DNA of 64,000 nucleotides from an uncultured Alphaproteobacteria bacterium (GCA_947646585.1 CANSHD010000001.1:377210-441209); one strand, 5' to 3'. Positions 47,714 to 57,260 are shown, counted from the first letter of the stretch. Translations and numbers: made by a program. Notes: generated by a model not told the origin, from the sequence alone.

Positions 47714-48163
47714 ATGTCATTGTTTCTCTCATCTTATGAAAATCGTTTGGATACAAAGGGGCGAATTTCTGTTCCGGCGTCTTTCCGGGCTTCAATTTCC
47801 ACAGATAAATTTGCCGGTGTTGTTCTGTATCGCTCGTTCACAAACAATTGTATAGAGGGGTTGACCATGGCCCGGATGGAGCAACTGGCCGCCGCCGCCG
47901 ACAAGATGGGCGTATTCGACAGCGGTTTGGACGATTTGTCGGCGATGCTGTTTGCGGATGCGCGCCCGCTGGCCTTTGATGTGGCGGGGCGTATTGTTAT
48001 TCCGGCCGACATGTTGCGTCATGCCGGTATTACCGACCGCGCCGTATTTGTCGGCCGCGGGAACAATTTTCAGATATGGGAGCCGTCCGCATTCCGCGCG
48101 GCCCAGGAAAAATCCCTGCAGAATCTGCGCACCGCGCGTCCGGATATTAAAATTTCAGAATAA
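47714..48163 (+). CDS. mraZ: Transcriptional regulator MraZ
   Basis: The product has 149 residues. Two AbrB-like (SpoVT) domains: FLSSYENRLDTKGRISVPAS and RPLAFDVAGRIVIPADMLRH, with the paired DxKGRISVP and GRIVIP motifs typical of MraZ. It normally heads the division/cell-wall cluster with rsmH and represses it. Here the next genes are unrelated and a terminator follows, so mraZ is isolated. Confidence 0.93.
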   Translation: MSLFLSSYENRLDTKGRISVPASFRASISTDKFAGVVLYRSFTNNCIEGLTMARMEQLAAAADKMGVFDSGLDDLSAMLFADARPLAFDVAGRIVIPADMLRHAGITDRAVFVGRGNNFQIWEPSAFRAAQEKSLQNLRTARPDIKISE

Positions 48164-48167
48164 AAAA

Positions 48168-48194
48168 ACACCGGCGTTTGCCGGTGTTTTTTTA
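48168..48194. terminator. Bidirectional terminator between mraZ and the M13 peptidase gene
   Basis: ACACCGGC and GCCGGTGT form an 8-bp stem with A- and T-tracts at the two sides. The stop of the minus-strand gene overlaps it. Confidence 0.85.
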
Positions 48195-50180
48195 CCACAG
48201 CTTTACGCGCTTTTCCGGGGCAAGATACATTTTATCGTCACCTGTTACGCCGAATGCGTCATACCATGCGTCGATATGCACGACAATGCCGTTAACGCGG
48301 TTGCGGCCCAGTGAATGCTCGTCCATTTTTGTTAAACGCAATTCCTCGGCCGGGCGAATGTTTTGCGCCCATGCGCCGGCATATGCCAAAAAGAATCGCA
48401 TATCCGGCGTCAACCCCACACTGGCATTTGACGGTGTGCCGAATTTTTTATATGCGTCATATGCGATTGTTATGCCACCGTAATCGGCCAGATTTTCGCC
48501 CAGTGTAAATTCGCCGTTTGCATGCACGCCGGGTGCGACGATTATACCGTCGAAAAAGTTTTTCAATACCGCCGCGCGCGCATCAAATGCGGCGCCGTCC
48601 GCGTCTGTCCACCAATCGTTAAGGTTTCCGTTCTTATCAAACTTGCGGCCCGAGTCGTCAAACCCGTGTGTCATTTCGTGTCCGATAATCGCGCCGATTG
48701 CGCCATAGTTGAACGCGTCGTCGGCCGCCATGTCAAAGAACGGATACTGCAGTATTCCCGCCGGGAAACAGATTTCATTTGTTGACGGGTCGTAATACGC
48801 GTTGATTTCATGCGCGTTCATGTACCACAACGTCGGGTCGTTTTCGCGGCCGATTTTGTTCATCCAGAAATTGTCTTCAAATTCCGAGACGCGAACCATA
48901 TTGTCCCACAGCGATACGTCCGGGGAAATGTGCAATTCGCTGTAATCGCGCCACTTGTCCGGGTATCCGATTTTGGCCTTGAACGTGCCCAGTTTTTCCA
49001 GCGCCTTGTCCTTTGTTTCACGCGACATCCAATCCAGATTTTCAATGCGTGCGGCATATGCGCGCTGCAGATTTTTAACCAGTTTCTGCATTCGTGCCTT
49101 GGCCGCGGCCGGGAAGTATTTGTCCACGTACAGGCGGCCGATTTCTTCGCCCAAAACGCTGTCCAGTAATCCGACCGCGCGCTTCCATTTGGGTTTCTGT
49201 TCTATCTGGCCCGCCATGGTGCGGTTGTAAAAGTCGAACGATATGTCGTATGTCTTGTCGTCCAGATATGTGTCGGCGGCCTCTATTATACGGAATTTCA
49301 GGTAATCCTTTATCAGGTTTATGTCCGTGTCGTGCATTATTTTTATGGACTCGGTAATCGCGGACGGCTGGGCAATGTTTATATGCGTTGCCGCCGACGC
49401 GCCGCGCGCCGCCAGATAAGTGTCCCAGTCGAATCCGGGAAATTCGCGCTTGATTTCCTCGATGGACATTTTGTGATAATTCGCATGCGGGTCGCGCAGA
49501 AGCTCTTTTGTGTGGAATGAACGCGCCATGCGTTCCTCCAGTGCGTACAGTTTGTCCGCGTCTATCTTTACATCAAAGTTTTTGGACTGGTCCGCGATGA
49601 ATTTTTTATATTTCTTGCGAATTTCGACCGACTTTTCATCCGTGTCAAAATAATAGTCGCGCGACAGTCCCGTGCCGCCCTGAACAATGTTATACAGGAA
49701 ATGTTCGCTGTCCATTTCGTCCAGTGCCACGCCGTCGCCCCAGAACCCGCCGGACCAGCGGTGCGCCCGCCCCAGATATTTCGGCAAATCGTCCGCGGAC
49801 TTTATTTCGTCCACCGCATCCAGATAGGATTGTACCGGCGCCGTCTTTTCCAGATTGCGGCGCGCGTCGTCCATAACTATTTTATACAGCGTTCCGATTT
49901 TTCCGTCGTTGTTTTCCGCGATTTGGCGAACGCGCTCCAGATTTGTGTCGTGCAGAATTTCAAACGCGCCATATCTTGCATAATCGTCGGGAATCGGGTT
50001 CGCGTTACGCCACCCGCGCGTGGCATAGTCGAAAAAGTCTTCGCCCGGACGCACCGATGTGTCCATGTTCTCTGTCTTGATTCCTGCGGTCATGTTTTTC
50101 TCCTGTGTGTAAAAGCGGGCCACGCAAAGCGCGCATACAACCCCGAATATTCCGATTATATTTAGAATTTTGTTTTGCAT
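48192..50180 (-). CDS. M13-family (neprilysin/PepO-like) metallopeptidase
   Basis: The product has 662 residues. An N-terminal hydrophobic segment (NIIGIFGVVCALCVARFY) exports or anchors it. The N-terminal M13 domain starts RPGEDFFDYATRGWRNANPIP. The catalytic domain has NAYYDPSTNEICFPAG, the zinc motif GHEMTHGFDDSGRKFD (HExxH) and ENLADYGG (third ligand Glu), then the usual end AYAGAWAQNIRPAE. It cleaves short peptides in the periplasm. The gene starts 3 nt after hemW stops, so they share a transcript. Confidence 0.93.
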   Translation of the reverse strand: MQNKILNIIGIFGVVCALCVARFYTQEKNMTAGIKTENMDTSVRPGEDFFDYATRGWRNANPIPDDYARYGAFEILHDTNLERVRQIAENNDGKIGTLYKIVMDDARRNLEKTAPVQSYLDAVDEIKSADDLPKYLGRAHRWSGGFWGDGVALDEMDSEHFLYNIVQGGTGLSRDYYFDTDEKSVEIRKKYKKFIADQSKNFDVKIDADKLYALEERMARSFHTKELLRDPHANYHKMSIEEIKREFPGFDWDTYLAARGASAATHINIAQPSAITESIKIMHDTDINLIKDYLKFRIIEAADTYLDDKTYDISFDFYNRTMAGQIEQKPKWKRAVGLLDSVLGEEIGRLYVDKYFPAAAKARMQKLVKNLQRAYAARIENLDWMSRETKDKALEKLGTFKAKIGYPDKWRDYSELHISPDVSLWDNMVRVSEFEDNFWMNKIGRENDPTLWYMNAHEINAYYDPSTNEICFPAGILQYPFFDMAADDAFNYGAIGAIIGHEMTHGFDDSGRKFDKNGNLNDWWTDADGAAFDARAAVLKNFFDGIIVAPGVHANGEFTLGENLADYGGITIAYDAYKKFGTPSNASVGLTPDMRFFLAYAGAWAQNIRPAEELRLTKMDEHSLGRNRVNGIVVHIDAWYDAFGVTGDDKMYLAPEKRVKLW

Positions 50181-50183
50181 TTT

Positions 50184-51236
50184 TTACCTTATCAATTCTA
50201 CCAGCATATGGTCCAAAGTCAACAGCCCCGTTTCCGTCGCGCACAGTCTGTCGCCATGTCGCCGGACCATTTGCGGGTTGCGCTCCGCCCATTGCCAGTC
50301 TGTGACCGCGTCGACGTCGGGCGTTATTTTAACGCCGCGCCGCGTGCGCATTCCGGTAATGATTTTTTCCGCCGCGCGCGCCGCCGCCGTCATCGGTGTG
50401 AACATGACGCCGGCGCCCATCTGCTCGTACCATGTGTCATGCAACAGAACGCGTCCCGCGGCGCCGCGTCCGATGCCGATATACGGTGCGCCGTCCCATA
50501 CGTTGGCGTTGTGGCGGCATTCCTGGGCCGCGTCGGCGTAATTCGACACCTCGTACCGGCCCAGGCGCAGCGTGCCCGCAATTGCACAGTACATGTCGGC
50601 CATTTTAGACTCTGTCGGCATGGCCAAATTCATTTTGCCAAATGGCGTGGCGGGCTCTATCGTCAATTCGTACATAGAGCAATGCCCGATACCCATATCG
50701 TTAATGTCGCGGCACATTTGCAAAACATCATCGGTCCTGTCCCCCGGCAGGCCGTATATAAAATCCGCGCTGACCCGAATGCCACGTGACATGGCGTAAT
50801 CTATCAACCGGCGCGCCTGGTCCGCGGTGTGGCGCCGCCCCAGAAATTTTAATTTTTCATCGTCAAACGATTGCACCCCCACCGACAGGCGGTTTAACCC
50901 CGTTGCAATAAATTCGTTCAGTTTTTCCGGTGTTATGGTGCCGGGATTGGCCTCCGCCGTTATTTCGATGCCGGCCGGAATGTGAAAGCGTTCGGCCAGT
51001 ATATCCATGATTTTGGAAAACGTTTCTGTCGGCATCAGTGACGGTGTCCCGCCGCCAAAGAATATCGTCGGCACTGAAACCGGCCCCAGTATGTCTGCCC
51101 AATGGTTGATTTCGGCGCATATGTCGCGGGTGTATTTTTCCCAGTCCGGACGCACGGCGGCCGAATAAAAGGCGCAGTAATTGCATTTGGATGCGCAAAA
51201 TGGGACGTGTATGTAAATATTGTGTGGGGCGCTCAT
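50184..51236 (-). CDS. hemW: HemW-type radical SAM protein (coproporphyrinogen oxidase-like)
   Basis: The product has 350 residues. The radical SAM motif CASKCNYCAFYS binds a 4Fe-4S cluster; FFGGGTPSLM and RLSVGVQSFDDEKLKFLGR are HemN/HemW blocks. HemW is a heme chaperone, though often annotated as HemN. I start at ATG 51236 (MSAPHNIYIHVPFC). The -10 box TACAAT ends 7 nt upstream, so the mRNA is probably leaderless; the in-frame ATG 51245 lies within the -10. Confidence 0.92.
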   Translation of the reverse strand: MSAPHNIYIHVPFCASKCNYCAFYSAAVRPDWEKYTRDICAEINHWADILGPVSVPTIFFGGGTPSLMPTETFSKIMDILAERFHIPAGIEITAEANPGTITPEKLNEFIATGLNRLSVGVQSFDDEKLKFLGRRHTADQARRLIDYAMSRGIRVSADFIYGLPGDRTDDVLQMCRDINDMGIGHCSMYELTIEPATPFGKMNLAMPTESKMADMYCAIAGTLRLGRYEVSNYADAAQECRHNANVWDGAPYIGIGRGAAGRVLLHDTWYEQMGAGVMFTPMTAAARAAEKIITGMRTRRGVKITPDVDAVTDWQWAERNPQMVRRHGDRLCATETGLLTLDHMLVELIR

Positions 51237-51243
51237 ACGCGGC

Positions 51244-51294
51244 ATTGTAGCGCCGAACGCACTTCTTGCAAGGTTTAAATTATTATGTTATAAT
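51244..51294. promoter_or_regulatory. Divergent promoters sharing one TTGCAA as -35
   Basis: The self-complementary TTGCAA at 51266-51271 sits 16 bp from TACAAT (minus strand, 51249-51244, hemW) and 17 bp from TATAAT (plus strand, 51289-51294, barrel protein). Both distances are optimal, so the two polymerases would compete for the same -35. Confidence 0.7.
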
Positions 51295-51315
51295 CACCAC
51301 GTGCGGATTTATGGA

Positions 51316-52848
51316 ATGAAAGCGAGATTTTATATATTTTTATCCGGGATAATTTTACCCCTTGCGGCAATGGCCGCGAACGAGGGTGTGCCGTCCTATT
51401 ATCAAACGTCAAAAGGGCCCAATGCCAACCAGGTCGGCTATGGCCAGTACAGCCAGCAGGGCTATTCAAAATATGTTGGCAATTCCGGCCAGAAACAGGT
51501 CGTCGGCACGCGCAGCACGTCTTATCAGGTTCCGCGTCAGTCTGCGGCGCCGACAACTTATGGCACCATGACTACGAATGGCATCGCGGTTCCCGCTGAA
51601 TCTGAACGTCGGACTAACATTTATGCCGGGTATTCGCGCCGTTTTGCTGATTTTGAGTTTAAGACGGGTGTAAATTCCATTCTGGAATGGGACGACATGG
51701 TGTTCAATGAAATCAATGTCGGGGCCCAGCATAACTTTTCTTTGCGTAATTTTGACATGTTTGTCTATGGCCAGTATGCGTATGGCAAACTGGAACATGG
51801 CGGTCTGTCCATGGACTATGATCTGGAACCGTATGATTCATCTAAGCCCGAAGAAGGTATCTTTACAATATCAATGGGAAATCAGACGGGAACTTCTAAC
51901 CATTTCAAGTTTGGCATCGGTGCGCATCATGTCTGGGATATCGGCGGGTGGAAACTGTCGCCGTCAATCGGGTATGAAATATTTAAGCATAATCTGAAGA
52001 TGTCGGATCATTATTATCCGAACCCTGGCATCTATCTGCCTTTGCTGACAACTAATGGTGACTATGTCTTTGGTGACGCAGAAGGTAATTATTTCGTCCT
52101 GGGCCAGGGATTAGAGGCCCCCGACGGTCTGTATCAGGTATGTATGTCGCCTGAAGATATTAAGTTGGTTGATACGTCTGTGATATCTGGCGGTGGGCTG
52201 GTGCCACTGCCGTCGGGCGGGCTGCATATAACAGATTATAATACATCAATGGGAACAACACCGTGGGGTGTGGGGCCGGGTGACTGTGTGGTAATTGGTG
52301 GTGATGGCCCGGTTGTTGTAGAGGGGACAACGCATATTTACGACACGACATGGAGTGGTTTTTACGTCGGGCTTGAGGTGGAAAAGCAAATGACCCTGAC
52401 GGACAAGCTGCGCTTTTATGTTCAGTTCGGGCTGCCGAAATATTCGTCCGACGGCACATGGCCGATGCGCGACGACTGGCAGCAAAACCCCAGCTTTACC
52501 GACGAAGGCAGCAAGGGCGCATATTCATACACTGCTGAAATGGAATACAACATGCGTCTGTCTGATCGCCTGCAACTGGCGTTAAAGGTGGACACAAATC
52601 TGTTCCATGTGGGTAAGATTCCGGGTAAACTTTATATCGCGGAATATACGGACGTGGCGGTAGATGAGAATGGTAATCCAATCTTTAACAAGGAAATTGT
52701 TATAGATCCGGTCACCGGTGCGCAAACGGAAGTATATGTGCCTATGCTGGAAACAATACCGGCCCATACCGAGCATGTCAGTAATTCTTTGAAAGAAGCT
52801 ACATGGCAGTCTTTCGGCCTGCACCTGGGACTCAAATACGCGTTTTAG
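51316..52848 (+). CDS. Outer-membrane beta-barrel protein
   Basis: The product has 510 residues from ATG 51316. The signal peptide is KARFYIFLSGIILPLAAMA. A Gln/Ser/Tyr-rich region (about 25-100) precedes strand-rich barrel segments (RTNIYAGYSRRFADFEFKTG, FSLRNFDMFVYGQYAYGKLE, SGFYVGLEVEKQMTLTDKLR). The last strand is SFGLHLGLKYAF, with terminal Phe for BAM recognition. It has an insertion with two Cys (CMSPEDIK, DCVVIGG) that may form an exposed loop. The family is unknown to me; its closest general type is an OprF/opacity-like porin. It has its own promoter and precedes mltB by 22 nt. Confidence 0.8.
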   Translation: MKARFYIFLSGIILPLAAMAANEGVPSYYQTSKGPNANQVGYGQYSQQGYSKYVGNSGQKQVVGTRSTSYQVPRQSAAPTTYGTMTTNGIAVPAESERRTNIYAGYSRRFADFEFKTGVNSILEWDDMVFNEINVGAQHNFSLRNFDMFVYGQYAYGKLEHGGLSMDYDLEPYDSSKPEEGIFTISMGNQTGTSNHFKFGIGAHHVWDIGGWKLSPSIGYEIFKHNLKMSDHYYPNPGIYLPLLTTNGDYVFGDAEGNYFVLGQGLEAPDGLYQVCMSPEDIKLVDTSVISGGGLVPLPSGGLHITDYNTSMGTTPWGVGPGDCVVIGGDGPVVVEGTTHIYDTTWSGFYVGLEVEKQMTLTDKLRFYVQFGLPKYSSDGTWPMRDDWQQNPSFTDEGSKGAYSYTAEMEYNMRLSDRLQLALKVDTNLFHVGKIPGKLYIAEYTDVAVDENGNPIFNKEIVIDPVTGAQTEVYVPMLETIPAHTEHVSNSLKEATWQSFGLHLGLKYAF

Positions 52849-52870
52849 TTTTTAAACGGAGGAATTTGGA

Positions 52871-53944
52871 ATGATTTCCAAAAATATGTTGCGCATTGGC
52901 GCAGTGTTTCTAATGCTGTTTTCTGGCGTTCCGGCAAATGCCGACCGTGGTGCGTTTGATATGGACCGCTGGGACGAAATCATGGCAAATGTTCGCAACC
53001 GCGCCGCCGCCCAGAATATATCCGACGCCACGATAAAGGCAACGCTGCGTAACCCGGCATTTATTCCGTCCATCGTGCGCAGTGATAAAAATCAATCAGA
53101 ATTTAAACTGACGCTGGACCGGTATCTTGCCCGCACGGTCAGTGCCGCGCGCATCGCAAATGGCAAAAAGATGCGCGCAAAATATCCGACAATGCTGTCG
53201 CGCGTGGAAAACCGGTTTGGTGTGCCGCCGCATGTTATTTTGGCGTTCTGGGGGCTGGAATCCAACTATGGCGAGCACAAAGCCGCACATAATCTAAGAG
53301 ACGCGTTTTTAACATTAATGTATGACGGGCGCCGTGAAACGTTCTTTGGGAACCAGTTGCTGGCACTGATGAAAATCGCCGACGACAATGGTCTGGACAT
53401 AACCCAGATTCGCGGCAGCTGGGCCGGCGCCATGGGACATTTTCAGTTTATTCCGACCACATTGGCCGCATACGGTGTTGACGGCAACGGCGACGGTCAT
53501 ATCGATATAATCGGCAGTGTCGGCGACGCAATGTTCAGTGCCGGAAATTATCTAAACAAATTGGGCTGGAACCAGAACGAGCGGATTGTCCGCGCTGTTA
53601 TTGTGCCGGCGGATTTTGACGCATCGCTGTTAAAGGGCGACGTGAAAAAAGATTTGTCACAGTGGGCGGCGATGGGCGTAATGCTGCCCGATGGGGGCGC
53701 GTTGCCTAATTCGGCAATGGTTGCGGGATTGGTCGCGGACGCGGCGGAAATAGAGGCCGCAAATGCGCCCGTTGAATCCGGCATTGCACCTGTTGAATCC
53801 GACATGGATACCGATGTCGCGCCGCGCCCGGTTATTCATGCATATTTGACATATCCGAATTTTTACCGGATAAAAAAGTGGAACAACTCCAACTGGTATG
53901 CAATTGCCGTCGCAACACTGGCCGATGAATTGAAACAGCCGTAA
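52871..53944 (+). CDS. mltB: MltB-family lytic murein transglycosylase
   Basis: The product has 357 residues. Signal peptide (LRIGAVFLMLFSGVPANA) and the SLT-like catalytic fold with FWGLESNYGEHKA (catalytic Glu), FFGNQLLALMKIADDNGL and IRGSWAGAMGHFQFIP are typical of MltB. No Cys follows the signal peptide, so it is soluble or secreted rather than a lipoprotein. The tail has an imperfect repeat PVESGIAPVESD. It cleaves glycan strands to 1,6-anhydro ends. Ribosome site GGAGGA is present. Confidence 0.92.
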   Translation: MISKNMLRIGAVFLMLFSGVPANADRGAFDMDRWDEIMANVRNRAAAQNISDATIKATLRNPAFIPSIVRSDKNQSEFKLTLDRYLARTVSAARIANGKKMRAKYPTMLSRVENRFGVPPHVILAFWGLESNYGEHKAAHNLRDAFLTLMYDGRRETFFGNQLLALMKIADDNGLDITQIRGSWAGAMGHFQFIPTTLAAYGVDGNGDGHIDIIGSVGDAMFSAGNYLNKLGWNQNERIVRAVIVPADFDASLLKGDVKKDLSQWAAMGVMLPDGGALPNSAMVAGLVADAAEIEAANAPVESGIAPVESDMDTDVAPRPVIHAYLTYPNFYRIKKWNNSNWYAIAVATLADELKQP

Positions 53945-54025
53945 AATCGTTAAAAATAATAATAATTGCGAACGGTTTGATTCTTTGATAATCTTCCCAG
54001 ATAGGAAATATATAAAGGATATATA

Positions 54026-54991
54026 ATGGCTATCAAAGTCCGTGACTATGAGGTTCGATTGGCGCGAAACAAAGAAGAACGCCGCCAGGTTCGTGCCCTG
54101 CGATACGATGTTTTTATCGAGGAAGAGGGTGCCACCCCCAGCCCGGAGCAGCAGGCCCTGCGCGAGGAATGGGACGATTACGACCGTTATGCGGACTATC
54201 TGGTCGTGCTGCATGCCGGCCGCGTTGTCGGAACGTATCGTATTATCAACCGCGCCGCGGCGGAAAAGATGGGCGGATTTTACACGGAAACCGAATTTAA
54301 TTTAACCAAGATAAAGCGCGCGCGCGGAAACATTGCGGAAATGTCGCGTGCATGCGTCGCCCGTGAATATCGTGAAAATGCGCTGGTTATGCGCATGCTG
54401 TGGGCGGGTCTGGGCGAATATATTGTAAAGCGCAAGATTGCGATTCTGTTCGGTGTGGCGTCGTGGGTTGGAAAAAATCCGGTGGCGTCCGCCCAGGCGA
54501 TATCATACCTGTATTACAATCATCTGGCGCCGTTGAACATGCGCCCGACGGTAATTACGGATAATTTTGCAGAGGGTGTAAATCCAAAGCTGTCGCGTAT
54601 GAACATTTTGCCTGAGGTGTTTGTTGACCGCGACATGGCGGTGCGTGAAATGACGCCGCTGATAAAGGGATACCTGCGCCTGGGCGCGCGCTTTGGCCGC
54701 GGTGTGTTTGTCGATGCGCCGTTTAACTCGTATGACGTGTTCGTACTGTTAAAGACCAAGGATATCGAGCCCGCATATCAGAAACACTTTTTAGGCAAGG
54801 AAAACGCCCTGGCCGGAATGGCGGACCCGGATGCCGGCGGCACAATGCGCACGATTGGCAAAATCGTTTCTTTCCCGGTAACGGGCCCGTTAAAGGTAAT
54901 GGGGGCGTTTATTGAATTCCTGTTGCGCGAAGATGCGGCCGACGCCGAATATCGTGACGATTCCAAAGACGAAACGGATACGGAGAATTAA
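54026..54991 (+). CDS. olsB: OlsB-like GNAT acyltransferase (ornithine lipid synthesis)
   Basis: The product has 321 residues. The N-terminal acyl-ACP-type GNAT fold has VRALRYDVFIEEEGA, DYLVVLHAGRVVGTYRI, and FNLTKIKRARGNIAEMSRACV, similar to OlsB, which N-acylates ornithine. Its next gene is an OlsA-type acyltransferase, starting 2 nt after the stop, which supports the pathway. The C-terminus (about 260-321) is acidic and unusual in length. Ribosome site AAGGAT precedes ATG. Confidence 0.85.
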   Translation: MAIKVRDYEVRLARNKEERRQVRALRYDVFIEEEGATPSPEQQALREEWDDYDRYADYLVVLHAGRVVGTYRIINRAAAEKMGGFYTETEFNLTKIKRARGNIAEMSRACVAREYRENALVMRMLWAGLGEYIVKRKIAILFGVASWVGKNPVASAQAISYLYYNHLAPLNMRPTVITDNFAEGVNPKLSRMNILPEVFVDRDMAVREMTPLIKGYLRLGARFGRGVFVDAPFNSYDVFVLLKTKDIEPAYQKHFLGKENALAGMADPDAGGTMRTIGKIVSFPVTGPLKVMGAFIEFLLREDAADAEYRDDSKDETDTEN

Positions 54992-54992
54992 C

Positions 54993-55823
54993 ATGGCCCG
55001 CGTGCGCAGACAAAACATATTCAACACAACGTTTGCGACGATAAAGTTCGGCCTGTTCTGGATTTTGGTATTTTGTCAGCTGCCGATAATAATATTGTTG
55101 CCGCGCGGCCGCGCTAGCGTCTGGTACATGCGCGTGTTTATGTGGTTCCTGTTGAAAACGGCGGGCATTCGCGTGCGGGTGCAGGGGCGGTTAACCGAAC
55201 ACCGGCCGCTGTTGGTTATCACGAACCATATGTCCATATTTGAAATCGCCACATTCCCCGTCGCATTCGGCGGCAGCTTTGTTGCCAAAAAAGAATTGGA
55301 ATCATGGCCGATTGTCGGATGGGTTGCAAAAAAGTTCGGCGTGATATTCGTCGACCGTCGTCCGTCGCACGCGGCCGAGGCTTTGGCCGTTGTGCAGCGC
55401 ACGGTGCAAAGCGTTCCGTACCCGATGTTTTTGTTCCCAGAGGGCACGACGACAAACGGCGCGTATGTAAAGGCGTTTAAAAGCACTCTGTTTAACTTTG
55501 TGGAAAATTCCAACGTCGTGGTGCAACCCATGGTGACCGTGTATCGTCATCTGGACGGCACGCCGATATCGGACACGGATATGGCGACGCATTATGCGTA
55601 TTTTGATAATAAAAAGATAGAGCAGGGCCCGCTGGCCCCACGCGAACGCAGTGCATTCGCCCAGCTGTTTCATATAATGGTTGTGGGCGGATTCCGCGTT
55701 GATATCACTGTTTTGCCGCCGCCGCCTTTGGCGGGTATGGACAGAAAACAGATTGCGGCGACGCTGCAGAAACAAGTATCGGACGAATATATGCAATTAA
55801 AAGATAAAGAGATAAAAAAATGA
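54993..55823 (+). CDS. olsA: OlsA-like 1-acylglycerol-3-phosphate acyltransferase
   Basis: The product has 276 residues. One N-terminal membrane segment (IKFGLFWILVFCQLPIIILL) is followed by acyltransferase motifs ITNHMSIFE (the usual NHxSxxD, here ending Glu), FVDRRPS and FPEGTTTNG. It would O-acylate lyso-ornithine lipid or lysophosphatidic acid. I start at ATG 54993. It overlaps proS by ATGA, so lipid and translation genes are in one operon. Confidence 0.85.
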   Translation: MARVRRQNIFNTTFATIKFGLFWILVFCQLPIIILLPRGRASVWYMRVFMWFLLKTAGIRVRVQGRLTEHRPLLVITNHMSIFEIATFPVAFGGSFVAKKELESWPIVGWVAKKFGVIFVDRRPSHAAEALAVVQRTVQSVPYPMFLFPEGTTTNGAYVKAFKSTLFNFVENSNVVVQPMVTVYRHLDGTPISDTDMATHYAYFDNKKIEQGPLAPRERSAFAQLFHIMVVGGFRVDITVLPPPPLAGMDRKQIAATLQKQVSDEYMQLKDKEIKK

Positions 55824-57256
55824 AAACTGCAATAACACCCACGCGCGCTGAGAATTTCAGCGAATGGTACCAGAATTTAATAACCGCGGCCGATTTGGCG
55901 GAAAACGCCCCGGTTCGCGGCTGCATGACGGTAAAGCCGTACGGCTGGGCGATATGGGAATTGATGCGTGATGAAATGGACCGCCGCATAAAGGCCCAGG
56001 GCGTTCTGAACGCAAATTTCCCGTTGTTAATACCGATTGATTTCTTTAACCGCGAGGCGGAACATGTCGCCGGCTTTGCCAAAGAGGCGGCGGTTGTCAC
56101 GCACTATCGCTTAAAGATGATTGACGGCACGCTGCAGCCCGACCCGGAATCAAAATTGACCGAGCCGTACATAATCCGCCCGACGTCCGAAACCATTATC
56201 GGCGAGGCCATGTCGCGCTGGGTTCAGTCGTATCGCGACCTGCCGATGAAATTGAACCAGTGGGTGAACGTAATGCGCTGGGAAATGCGTCCGCGCATGT
56301 TCCTGCGTACGTCCGAATTTAACTGGCAGGAAGGCCACAACGTATTCGCCACGCACGAAGAGGCGAACGCCGACGCGCGCAAAATGCACAAATTATACGG
56401 CGACTATATGCGTGATGTTCTGGCGATTCCGGCCATCATGGGCGAAAAAACGCCAGAGGAAAGATTTGCCGGCGCCGACCACACATACACGACCGAACAG
56501 ATTATGCAGGACGGCAAGGCATTGCAGGCCGGCACGTCCCATGATTTAGGCCAGCATTTCTCGAAATCGTTCGGTATAAAATATCTGGGAACAGACGGCG
56601 CGCTGCATCATGCATGGACGACGTCCTGGGGAACGTCCACACGTATGATGGGGGGCCTGTTCATGACGCACAGTGATGACGACGGCTTGGTCCTGCCGCC
56701 GGCGGTCGCCCCGTACCAGGTTGTGATTATCCCGTTGGTTCGCGACGGCAATGACGACGAATTAAACGCGTACTGCGAAAAAATCGGCGCCGATTTGCGC
56801 GCCCGCGGCATCCGCGTTCTGGTCGACGCGTCCGATATGCGCGGCCCGGATAAAATGTGGAAATGGATTAAGCGCGGCGTGCCGTTGCGCGTGGAAATAG
56901 GCGGCCGTGAAATGGCGGACGGCCAGATAACGGTCACACGCCGCGATTTGGGCAAGGCGTCAAAGCAAACGATTGCGGCCGATGAATTTGTGGGCGCCGC
57001 CGCCGACATGCTGCGTGCGATGCATGACGACATGTATAACGCCGCCGCGGCGCGCAATGCAAAAATGATAAAGAATGTCGATTCTTTGGACGCGTTGGCC
57101 GCGGCGTTGGCGGCGGGCGAAATCGGCTTCTTCCGCTTAAAGTATGATTTGACACTGGATGCGGCATTTGATGCGATTATGGAAACGTACAAGGTGTCGC
57201 GCCGTTGTCTGGACGATGCCGACCCGACGTATGTGTTTGTTGCAAAATCGTACTAA
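55820..57256 (+). CDS. proS: Prolyl-tRNA synthetase, archaeal/eukaryotic-like (type 3)
   Basis: The product has 478 residues. It lacks the bacterial-type insertion domain and shows the archaeal/eukaryotic signatures: FSEWYQNLITAADLAENAPV, YIIRPTSETIIGEAMSRWVQ, RWEMRPRMFLRTSEFNWQEG, and FAGADHTYTTEQIMQDGKAL with AGTSHDLGQHF. The C-terminal anticodon-binding domain and ending KSY are like type 3. Most relatives use the bacterial short form, so transfer is likely. It charges tRNA-Pro. Confidence 0.95.
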   Translation: MKTAITPTRAENFSEWYQNLITAADLAENAPVRGCMTVKPYGWAIWELMRDEMDRRIKAQGVLNANFPLLIPIDFFNREAEHVAGFAKEAAVVTHYRLKMIDGTLQPDPESKLTEPYIIRPTSETIIGEAMSRWVQSYRDLPMKLNQWVNVMRWEMRPRMFLRTSEFNWQEGHNVFATHEEANADARKMHKLYGDYMRDVLAIPAIMGEKTPEERFAGADHTYTTEQIMQDGKALQAGTSHDLGQHFSKSFGIKYLGTDGALHHAWTTSWGTSTRMMGGLFMTHSDDDGLVLPPAVAPYQVVIIPLVRDGNDDELNAYCEKIGADLRARGIRVLVDASDMRGPDKMWKWIKRGVPLRVEIGGREMADGQITVTRRDLGKASKQTIAADEFVGAAADMLRAMHDDMYNAAAARNAKMIKNVDSLDALAAALAAGEIGFFRLKYDLTLDAAFDAIMETYKVSRRCLDDADPTYVFVAKSY

Positions 57257-57260
57257 AATA

